DNA of 23,322 nucleotides, taken from contig JAEVYV010000108.1 in the NCBI GenBank assembly GCA_023392575.1, positions 1 through 23,322 on the forward strand. Direction: 5' to 3'. This stretch comes from Bacteroidota bacterium. Lineage in GTDB: Bacteria > Bacteroidota > Bacteroidia > Chitinophagales > Chitinophagaceae. The notes under the pieces were generated by a model. The model was not told the origin of the DNA, ran no database searches, and saw nothing but the letters and a program-made list of their open reading frames with translations. Both the position numbers and the translations under genes were made by a program. Each line of letters opens with the position of its first letter. Positions within the stretch are counted from its first letter, which is position 1. This document shows, in pieces, positions 6,481-12,840 of the stretch.

Positions 6481-7704
6481 TGGCAGGGCTGTTTTTACAA
6501 CGGAAAGCCTAGCGAGCGCAATCCAAGTGGCGCCGACAAACAGAATAATGGAGCTGATCCACAAAAGCCATGTATACACAGTGCTGTTGGTTTGAAACAG
6601 AACACCCAGTCCCTGCACCATCAGCAATATTTCATTGGCAAAAATCCCCAGCGAAAACAGGAAAAAGGGAGCGGCTGGAATTTTGTTGTGTTTGGTAAAA
6701 TAGCCGTTCTCTATCAAAATTGCCAGCAGGAAAAAGGTGAGGAATCCTAAAAAAACCAGGTGCAAAAAACCAATGATTACCGGCCGGTTGCCATAAACGG
6801 CATTTCCCAGTTGCGGAATGATTGTTCCGGCATTCAAGAGCATTTTCAGGCCAAACGAAAAAATGCAAAACAGCCAGAAGGTTCGGGCCATACCGAAAGG
6901 AAACAATTGTTCCGGCCGCACCGATCTGACAAAGCCAAAGAAATAAACCAGGCTTAGTATAATGAAAATGCAGCCCAGCGCCGCCATTGTATATACAAAA
7001 ACGCTGTTGTGCCAAAGCAGGGATAAAAACAGCCCCGGAATAATGGAGCAGCAAAGGAAGAAGGCGAATAAACCTGCTTTTCTGCCCATCCGAACTCCTT
7101 TCTTCAATACATAATTAAAGGCCAAAGCAAATACCGAAAGCGTAAAAAAACCATTGTATTGAAAATGCAGAAATGTGTAAATAGAATCGCGGTATAGTAT
7201 GGAGTTGCCCGATTTGGAAAGTAAAATATACACCAGGCCCAGAGTGCCAGCAAATGATAAGATAAGAGCGGAGACGGCTGAAACAGCCAGCAGCTTTACG
7301 GTTGTATGTTGATGCCCTTTGAGCAGGTCTTTTATAAACACCGGAGCAAAGGCCACGACAGCCACTATATACAAAGTAGAGAAGAAGATGGACAGTGCAT
7401 TATAGCCAAAGAATGGAAAAGTAAATGCCATGCCCAGAGAACTGATTTCCAGAGCTGCCAGCACCCATTCATAAAACTTTTTTTGGGAGCGGTGTTCCGG
7501 CAGCAGATCGTAGATCAATAAGGTTACAAGGGCCAGTCCGGCCCAGCCGGCGAATGCAAAATGCGAATGCGCACTTAAAAAGTTTCGGTAATCAATAAAA
7601 GGAATGGGAAACAAGATTTTACTGCGCAGGCAAAATCCCAAAAAAGCTACAAGGCATAAATTGATCAGGCTGAGACTGATCCAGAAATTTCTTTTTTTAC
7701 CCAT
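6463..7704 (-). CDS. Multi-pass membrane protein downstream of nirK, heme-copper-oxidase-like
   Basis: A 413-residue integral membrane protein with about twelve hydrophobic helices. The start chosen is the ATG at 7704, 16 bases after the nirK stop; a longer frame overlaps nirK and lacks a sensible N-terminus. Membrane histidines are His46 and His48 (SAHSHFAFAGW), His180 (FLHFQYNGFF), His232 (WHNS) and His315 (FLHLVFLGF). Their order resembles helices II, VI, VII and X of heme-copper oxidases and NorB. However, the adjacent His pair of helix VII and the double His of helix X are each reduced to one. It is therefore a relative or a degenerate form, not a canonical NO reductase. Co-transcription with nirK suggests a job in NO or electron handling. 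The function is unproven. Confidence 0.68.
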   Translation of the reverse strand: MGKKRNFWISLSLINLCLVAFLGFCLRSKILFPIPFIDYRNFLSAHSHFAFAGWAGLALVTLLIYDLLPEHRSQKKFYEWVLAALEISSLGMAFTFPFFGYNALSIFFSTLYIVAVVAFAPVFIKDLLKGHQHTTVKLLAVSAVSALILSFAGTLGLVYILLSKSGNSILYRDSIYTFLHFQYNGFFTLSVFALAFNYVLKKGVRMGRKAGLFAFFLCCSIIPGLFLSLLWHNSVFVYTMAALGCIFIILSLVYFFGFVRSVRPEQLFPFGMARTFWLFCIFSFGLKMLLNAGTIIPQLGNAVYGNRPVIIGFLHLVFLGFLTFFLLAILIENGYFTKHNKIPAAPFFLFSLGIFANEILLMVQGLGVLFQTNSTVYTWLLWISSIILFVGATWIALARLSVVKTALPKKKKP

Positions 7705-7720
7705 AATCGTAGTTGTGGTA

Positions 7721-8749
7721 TTACTCTGCAACAAATGCGCCGGCCGCACCCATCTCTGCATTGGCAAAGGAATGGTCCACAAAAGTATAGGTTCCTTTTT
7801 CTGGAAGTACAAATTCCAGGATGGCGCCCTGCGCAGGCCCCACCAATGCCGCCTGCATGCCTACTAATTGATTAGCCGGATTTCCATCCAGCCACACCTT
7901 GTCAAGTATGGTTCCTATAACATGAAAACTGGAAATGTTATTTGGTCCCACATTCAAAAAATAAACACGGATGCGTTCACCGGCTTTTACTTTAATGGGG
8001 TGGATCACATATTGACCCACTTTCCCGTTAAAGGAAACATAACTGGGTTGCCGCTTCATGGCTAAAGCCGTATCTGGCGCAAACACACTGCCAGCAGGTT
8101 TTAGATAATATTCATTTTGAACAATGGCAAATTCTCGGTCCACTTTATCAGGGAATCCTCCCCGTGGTTCAACAATCACCATACCTACCATGCCGGAGAT
8201 CATGTGCAGCAAAACCATCGGGGTACCGCAGTGATACATGAATACGCCGGGATAATTAGCCGTCCAGGTAAAGCTGATGGTTTCACCCGGGTTGATGGTG
8301 CGGTATTTATCTGCCGGATTGACCATGGCCGCATGGAAATCTATAGAGTGGGGCATAGGCCTCAGGTTCATGCTCATGGTCATGTTTTTCATGGTGTCGA
8401 GGGTGCGATCAGTCATGGAGAATTTGATGGTTTGTCCTACACGGGCCCGCAACACCGGTCCGGGCAGAGAATCGCCAAACAGCCACCCGGTAAATGAAAT
8501 GCCTTTTGCTATCTGAAATAATTTATGATGGACATCGATTTTTACTTCCACGGTATCGCCTTCCTGTAGTTTAGGTACTTGCGGCCCGTAGGCAAGCGGG
8601 CCTTTTTCCAACACGTTGTTTGGTTCTTTGCTGACAAGGGCCTTTGGTGCGCCCATTACCATTTTGGAATGGAATGGTTTATTGCCTTCTTTTTCGTAGC
8701 AGGCAGCTATTGTACCGATGAGGGCACAACAAAGAATAAGGCATTTCAT
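7721..8749 (-). CDS. nirK: Copper-containing nitrite reductase (NO-forming), AniA/class II-like
   Basis: NirK reduces nitrite to NO in the periplasm. The 342-residue protein has a lipoprotein-like leader with Cys17 (GTIAAC) and two cupredoxin domains. Type 1 copper ligands are His134, Cys174, His182 and Met187. Type 2 ligands are His139, His173 and His326. The catalytic pair is Asp137 (PHSIDFHAA) and His276 (SSFHVIG). The Cys-to-His spacing in CGTPMVLLH is eight residues, as in AniA-type enzymes. All key residues are present and length is normal. It is followed 16 bp later by a heme-copper-like membrane protein. Upstream it diverges from an Rrf2 gene across two Crp/Fnr-type boxes (8801-8812, 8823-8834). 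I found no convincing -7 element on its own strand. Confidence 0.95.
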   Translation of the reverse strand: MKCLILCCALIGTIAACYEKEGNKPFHSKMVMGAPKALVSKEPNNVLEKGPLAYGPQVPKLQEGDTVEVKIDVHHKLFQIAKGISFTGWLFGDSLPGPVLRARVGQTIKFSMTDRTLDTMKNMTMSMNLRPMPHSIDFHAAMVNPADKYRTINPGETISFTWTANYPGVFMYHCGTPMVLLHMISGMVGMVIVEPRGGFPDKVDREFAIVQNEYYLKPAGSVFAPDTALAMKRQPSYVSFNGKVGQYVIHPIKVKAGERIRVYFLNVGPNNISSFHVIGTILDKVWLDGNPANQLVGMQAALVGPAQGAILEFVLPEKGTYTFVDHSFANAEMGAAGAFVAE

Positions 8750-8800
8750 GGTGATAAAAGCAAAAAAATTATGCCAGTAAACATGTAATGGGGACCTTCC

Positions 8801-8812
8801 TGAGAAGCATCA
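8801..8812. promoter_or_regulatory. Crp/Fnr-type dyad TGA-N6-TCA, box 4 (nirK side)
   Basis: Sequence TGAGAAGCATCA, 51 bp upstream of the nirK start codon. It is offset 22 bp from box 5, the same offset seen between boxes 1 and 2 in the nos region. Confidence 0.5.
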
Positions 8813-8822
8813 GTTTTTTGTA

Positions 8823-8834
8823 TGATTTAAGTCA
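8823..8834. promoter_or_regulatory. Crp/Fnr-type dyad TGA-N6-TCA, box 5 (Rrf2 side)
   Basis: Sequence TGATTTAAGTCA, inside a nearly perfect 14-base palindrome ATGATTTAAGTCAT (8822-8835). It lies 23 bp upstream of a consensus -7 element, so its centre falls near -40 of the Rrf2 transcript. This is the most symmetric of the five boxes. Confidence 0.6.
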
Positions 8835-8857
8835 TGTTTCCTCCCTAGGGCAAAAAA

Positions 8858-8865
8858 TACTTTTG
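8858..8865 (+). promoter_or_regulatory. Putative -7 promoter element for the Rrf2-Ric transcript
   Basis: TACTTTTG is a full match to TAnnTTTG. It lies 23 bp after box 5 and 11 bp before the ATG at 8877, implying a very short leader. Confidence 0.6.
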
Positions 8866-8876
8866 CTACAGGTGCT

Positions 8877-9365
8877 ATGACATTTTCAAAATCGTTTGGG
8901 TACGCGGTTCGGGGAGTGCTTTTCATTGCCGCCATGCAACCGGAAAAGCACTACGTGCAGGTGGAGGAAATAGCCGCCCAATTAGGCGTGCCCAGGCACT
9001 TTATGGGAAAGATTTTGAAGAAGCTGGTAAAAGAGCAGGTGTTGGTATCGGCCAAAGGGCCCTTCGGTGGGTTCACCCTCAACGAACATACCCTGCAATT
9101 GCCGCTGATCCGCCTTGTCGATATCACCGATGGGTTGGTCTCGTTCCGAACTTGTGTGTTGCGCATGAAGGAATGCAATGCCCAAAACCCTTGCCCCATG
9201 CACCGCTTCATGGAAGCGGTGAACACAAAGCTGGTGGACATTTTGGCCGGCACTACCCTGGGCGATTTAATGGCAGGCGACGATCCGGATTTTATTAAAA
9301 GCCTTTCGGCCAATGCGGCCGCTGAGGAAATTTTAAAAAAGAAAAAAAGAGAAAAGGTTTATTAA
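8877..9365 (+). CDS. Rrf2-family regulator, second copy
   Basis: A 162-residue IscR/NsrR-type winged-helix protein. The helix-turn-helix is about residues 27-55 (VEEIAAQLGVPRHFMGKILKKL) and the wing is GPFGGF at 61-66. Cluster-ligand cysteines are 93, 100 and 106, the same C-x6-C-x5-C spacing as the Rrf2 protein at 4738-5169, followed by PMHRF. A lysine-rich C-terminal tail extends about 20 residues beyond the other copy. It diverges from nirK and is followed 10 bases later by a second Ric gene, so it probably forms a two-gene transcript behind box 5. A role in sensing NO or Fe-S status is inferred from family and neighbours. It may also regulate its own divergent region. Confidence 0.9.
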   Translation: MTFSKSFGYAVRGVLFIAAMQPEKHYVQVEEIAAQLGVPRHFMGKILKKLVKEQVLVSAKGPFGGFTLNEHTLQLPLIRLVDITDGLVSFRTCVLRMKECNAQNPCPMHRFMEAVNTKLVDILAGTTLGDLMAGDDPDFIKSLSANAAAEEILKKKKREKVY

Positions 9366-9375
9366 AACAAATTGC

Positions 9376-10113
9376 ATGGAGGTGTTGCAGGACTTTACAA
9401 AAACAGTATCGGAGATTGTGCGGTCTGATTACCGCACAGCAGATGTATTTAAAAAATACGGCATCAATTATTGCTGCGGCGGAAAAATTCCCCTGGCGGA
9501 TGCCTGTGCCGCTCAAAACATCAATGGTGAGGCATTGGTGGAAGACTTAACTAAGGCCACCAGGACCATAAGCCTTCCCAATAGTCTTCAATACGATCAA
9601 TGGCGGATTGATTTTTTGGTTGATTACATCATTAACATTCACCACGAATACATAAGGCAAACAGTTCCCATGCTGGAAGCCACCCTGCTTTCGTTTGTTG
9701 GCAGCCACCAAAAACAGTTTCCCGAACTTGTTCGGGTGCAGGAGGTTTTTCAGCAGTTGTGCCAGGAGATCGCCGCGCAGACCCGGCAGGAGGAGGAAGT
9801 CGTTTTCCCTTACATCAACCAATTGGCCAACGCCTACAACCGAAGGGAAAGCTACGGGGGCTTGTTTGTAAAAACCCTGCGCAAGCCTTTAACCAGTCTG
9901 GGAACGGAGCACCATAAAATTATTCCGTTGTTAGGTCAGCTTCGTGCCCTTACCCATCACTATGTTTTTCCAGAGAATGCCTGCACCAACCACCGCGTTG
10001 TTTTTCACAAGCTGCGGGAGTTGGACAACGACCTGGTGCAGCACAAGCACCTGGAGAATAATATTCTGTTTCCCCGGGCAATGGCCCTGGAACGGGAGTT
10101 GTTAAACATGTAA
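9376..10113 (+). CDS. ric: Ric-type iron-sulfur cluster repair protein, short form
   Basis: A 245-residue cytoplasmic protein of ScdA/YtfE type without the DUF2249 extension seen at 1013-2224. Residues 5-60 hold the N-terminal domain with CCGG (Cys33, Cys34). Residues 75-240 are the hemerythrin-like domain. Aligned by eye to YtfE, ligands His89 or 90, His111, Glu139, His179, His223 and Glu227 are present. The position of YtfE His129 is Gln135 (AAQTRQEEEVVFP), where the other copy in this window has His295. One iron site may therefore be altered. It follows the Rrf2 gene by 10 bp. Fe-S repair after NO stress is the family role; loss of one ligand could change activity. Confidence 0.9.
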   Translation: MEVLQDFTKTVSEIVRSDYRTADVFKKYGINYCCGGKIPLADACAAQNINGEALVEDLTKATRTISLPNSLQYDQWRIDFLVDYIINIHHEYIRQTVPMLEATLLSFVGSHQKQFPELVRVQEVFQQLCQEIAAQTRQEEEVVFPYINQLANAYNRRESYGGLFVKTLRKPLTSLGTEHHKIIPLLGQLRALTHHYVFPENACTNHRVVFHKLRELDNDLVQHKHLENNILFPRAMALERELLNM

Positions 10114-10119
10114 CTTGTT

Positions 10120-10127
10120 TAAGTTTG
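10120..10127 (+). promoter_or_regulatory. Putative promoter for the histidine kinase gene
   Basis: TAAGTTTG is a full TAnnTTTG match, with a TTG 18 bp upstream at 10099-10101, which fits the Bacteroidetes TTG-N17-23-TAnnTTTG promoter. It lies 13 bp before the GTG start at 10141. No Crp/Fnr-type box is seen here, so the kinase/regulator pair may be constitutive. Confidence 0.5.
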
Positions 10128-10140
10128 TAAAAACTTTATT

Positions 10141-11709
10141 GTGTCGGTAAAACTTCCACAACTTTCCCGTGGGCAGGCAAGTGTTTACGCTGTTTTCGCT
10201 TTTTTGTCCACCCTGATTTTCAGCTACTACTTTCCTTACTACGTCATCGTGCTCAGCGGGTTATTGATCGTGATCGTTCTCTCCGTTTTTGTGCACGGCG
10301 ATAGTTCGACCGTTATTGCGGGGATGGTCAGCAGTATGAGTGTGCTGGCACACATGGTTTTCAGGTGGCGTACGCCCCACGGCCTGAGCGATGTTGCGAC
10401 GTACTTGTTTATTCTGTTGCTGATTTTCCTGGCAACCCTGATTGTTTTATATATCAAAAAACTAATTTTAAAGATGCAGTTTGATAAATCGCATATGACC
10501 TCATTGTTTGAGAATGCAACCGAAGGCATGGTTGTCACCAACAGCAGTGGGGAAATTGCACTGGTCAACCCTTCTGCCTGCCGGATGTTTGATTATGAAG
10601 CAGAGGAATTGATCGGCCAAAAGATAGAGGTTTTAATCCCTTCGCAATACCGCAAGGGGCACGTAAAGCTGCGGGACGGCTTTTACGAAAAGCCGCAAAA
10701 CCGGGTGATGGGGCACGGACGGGATTTGAGGGGACAGAAAAAAAATGGCGAAACCTTTTCGGTGGAAGTCAGCTTGAGCACCTACACCCAAAACGGGGAA
10801 CGGTATGTGATTGCATTCATTGTGGACATAACGCACCGTAAGGAGATCGAGCAAAACATTATCAAACAGCAAAAACAGCTGGAAAATGTGACAGACGAAA
10901 TGCGCAAGCTGAACGCCGAGCTGGAAGCCAAGGTGGAGGAACGAACGGTGATTTTAAAAGAGGCTTTGCAGCGGCTGGAGCAATCGCAGGAGGAGTTGAG
11001 CGAGGCGCTGGACAAAGAACGGCAGTTGAACGAAATCAAAAGCAGGTTTGTGTCCATGGCCTCGCATGAGTTCAGAACCCCTTTGAGCACGGTGCTTTCT
11101 TCCGCCTCCCTGCTTGCCAAATACACAACCACCGAAGATCAGGAAAAGCGTAACCGGCATATTGATAAGATCAAGGCTTCGGTAAAACACCTAAACGATT
11201 TATTGGAAGATTTTCTTTCTTTGGGCAAGCTGGACGAAGGCAAGGTGGGCGCCGTGTTTCACGAACTGAACCTGCACGAACTGGTGCAGGAAACCATAGA
11301 CGAAATGCGGGGGCTGATTAAGAAAGATCAGAAAATAGAATACCGGCACGAGGGCGAAAAGCTGGTGGAAAGCGACAAAAAACTGATTAAAAATATTTTG
11401 ATCAATCTTATTTCCAACGCCATTAAGTTTTCCGGAGAAGGCTCCACCATTCACGTAGCGGGTCGTGTGAACGCCCGGGAAGCCGTCCTCTCGGTAAAAG
11501 ACGAAGGAATTGGTATTTCCGAGGAAGACCAGCGCCACCTGTTTTCTTCGTTCTTTCGGGGCAAGAATGCGTTAAACATACAAGGTACCGGCCTGGGGTT
11601 GCATATTGTGAAACGCTATTTAGATTTGCTGGGCGGCAACGTGCATCTGGAAAGTGGCCTGGGAAAGGGCACCACCATCACATTTCACATACCAATAAAA
11701 TACGCATAG
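10141..11709 (+). CDS. PAS-domain membrane sensor histidine kinase
   Basis: A 522-residue inner-membrane kinase starting with GTG. Four hydrophobic segments lie within residues 13-106, with almost no periplasmic loop. A PAS domain spans about 118-232 and a coiled coil 234-300. HisKA has the phospho-acceptor His309 (ASHEFRTPLS). The ATPase domain has Asn426, DEGIGI at 454-459 and GTGLGL at 482-487, so it looks catalytically complete. The PAS contains His174 and Arg194 at the same 20-residue spacing as the heme-ligand His200 and Arg220 of Bradyrhizobium FixL, and a GRDLRGQKKNGETF block. That pattern also occurs in PAS domains not known to bind heme. The stop is one base from the next ATG, so it is the obvious partner of the receiver-Crp regulator. 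Confidence 0.92.
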   Translation: MSVKLPQLSRGQASVYAVFAFLSTLIFSYYFPYYVIVLSGLLIVIVLSVFVHGDSSTVIAGMVSSMSVLAHMVFRWRTPHGLSDVATYLFILLLIFLATLIVLYIKKLILKMQFDKSHMTSLFENATEGMVVTNSSGEIALVNPSACRMFDYEAEELIGQKIEVLIPSQYRKGHVKLRDGFYEKPQNRVMGHGRDLRGQKKNGETFSVEVSLSTYTQNGERYVIAFIVDITHRKEIEQNIIKQQKQLENVTDEMRKLNAELEAKVEERTVILKEALQRLEQSQEELSEALDKERQLNEIKSRFVSMASHEFRTPLSTVLSSASLLAKYTTTEDQEKRNRHIDKIKASVKHLNDLLEDFLSLGKLDEGKVGAVFHELNLHELVQETIDEMRGLIKKDQKIEYRHEGEKLVESDKKLIKNILINLISNAIKFSGEGSTIHVAGRVNAREAVLSVKDEGIGISEEDQRHLFSSFFRGKNALNIQGTGLGLHIVKRYLDLLGGNVHLESGLGKGTTITFHIPIKYA

Positions 11710-11710
11710 C

Positions 11711-12769
11711 ATGGAAAAAAGAATTTTGGTTATAGACGACAACACCGATATCCGGGAAAACACAGCCGAGATCCTGGAACTGGCAGGGTATAAAACATTT
11801 ACGGCAGAGAACGGCAAACGGGGCGTGGAAGTAGCCGTGAGGGAAAAGCCTTCCGTGATTGTCTGTGACATCATGATGCCGGAATTGGACGGATACGGCG
11901 TGTTGCACCTGCTGCGGAAAAACCCCGAAACCCAAAACATTCCTTTCATTTTTCTGACGGCCAAAACCGAACGCAGCGATTTTAGAAAAGGCATGGAAAT
12001 GGGGGCTGACGATTACATTACCAAGCCGTTTGAGGACATTGAACTGCTCAACGCTGTGGAAGTCCGGCTGAAAAAATCCGAGATCCTGGATCAAAAATAT
12101 ACTGCCTCGCCGCAGGGGCTTACCCAGTTTTTGAAGGATGTGAAGAACACAGGGCTTGTTCAAAAACTTTCCGAGCAATACGATGTGGAGAGTTACGATA
12201 AAAAGCAGATCCTATACAGCGAAGGCAAGCGTCCGCGGTTTTTGTACTACCTCATTAAGGGAAAGGTAAAGGGTTTTAAAGTGCATGAAGACGGCAAGGA
12301 GTACATTACCAATTTGTACAGCGAAGGAGATTTTATTGGCTACGCCGCCCTGATCGAAGACATCAACTACGACGACAGCGCCAGCATTTTGGAAGACGCT
12401 GAGGTGATGCAGATTCCCAAGGAGGATTTTTTGCAAATGGTGTACAGCGATATCAGCATCGCTTCCAAGTTTATCCACATCATCACCCAAAATGTAAAAG
12501 AAAAGGAAGAGCGGCTGTTGAACCTGGCCTATAGCTCTCTGCGCAAAAGAGTAGCCCGGGCATTGGTGGACATCGTGGGAAAGTTCAAGCTAATAGAGCA
12601 AACCAACCCCATTGAAATTTCCCGGGAAGACATTGCCCAGTACGTGGGTACGGCCACCGAATCGTTGATCCGAACCCTGAGTGATTTTAAGGCAGAAAAG
12701 CTGATTGACATTAAAAGCGGAAAGATCATTGTGAACAACGTAGAGAAATTAAAAAACCTTTTGTACTAA
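11711..12769 (+). CDS. Response regulator: receiver domain fused to a Crp/Fnr-type DNA-binding protein
   Basis: 352 residues. The receiver (1-122) has the acidic pair Asp9/Asp10, phospho-acceptor Asp53 (VCDIMMPELDG), Thr83 and Lys105. A cyclic-nucleotide-like beta-roll follows at about 150-255 and a dimerisation helix at 258-290. A Crp-type winged helix lies near 303-345. In the recognition helix TATESLIRTLSDF, Glu317 and Arg321 have the spacing of Crp Glu181/Arg185 and Fnr Glu209/Arg213, which read TGA half-sites. There is no cysteine cluster (Cys52 only), so it is not an Fe-S Fnr. It is probably controlled by phosphorylation from the adjacent kinase. Binding to the TGA-N6-TCA boxes in this window is inference. 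A hairpin terminator follows. Confidence 0.93.
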   Translation: MEKRILVIDDNTDIRENTAEILELAGYKTFTAENGKRGVEVAVREKPSVIVCDIMMPELDGYGVLHLLRKNPETQNIPFIFLTAKTERSDFRKGMEMGADDYITKPFEDIELLNAVEVRLKKSEILDQKYTASPQGLTQFLKDVKNTGLVQKLSEQYDVESYDKKQILYSEGKRPRFLYYLIKGKVKGFKVHEDGKEYITNLYSEGDFIGYAALIEDINYDDSASILEDAEVMQIPKEDFLQMVYSDISIASKFIHIITQNVKEKEERLLNLAYSSLRKRVARALVDIVGKFKLIEQTNPIEISREDIAQYVGTATESLIRTLSDFKAEKLIDIKSGKIIVNNVEKLKNLLY

Positions 12770-12793
12770 CCGCCAAAGCAATTTCATCTAATT

Positions 12794-12825
12794 AAAAAAG
12801 ACGAACCTTCTGGCTCGTCTTTTTT
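12794..12825. terminator. Bidirectional hairpin terminator
   Basis: Stem GACGA / TCGTC plus an inner CC/GG pair (12800-12819, one mismatch, TTCT loop), flanked by a run of A on the left and T on the right. It serves both the regulator gene ending at 12769 and the convergent gene ending at 12841. Confidence 0.85.
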
Positions 12826-12840
12826 AATCATCCCGCTTTT

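Noticed and set aside
8764..8771. Candidate nirK -7 element (TAATTTTT on the minus strand)
   Set aside because: It has one mismatch in the defined bases and lies 29 bp from the nearest box, unlike the 23-24 bp at the other three promoters. Not strong enough to list.
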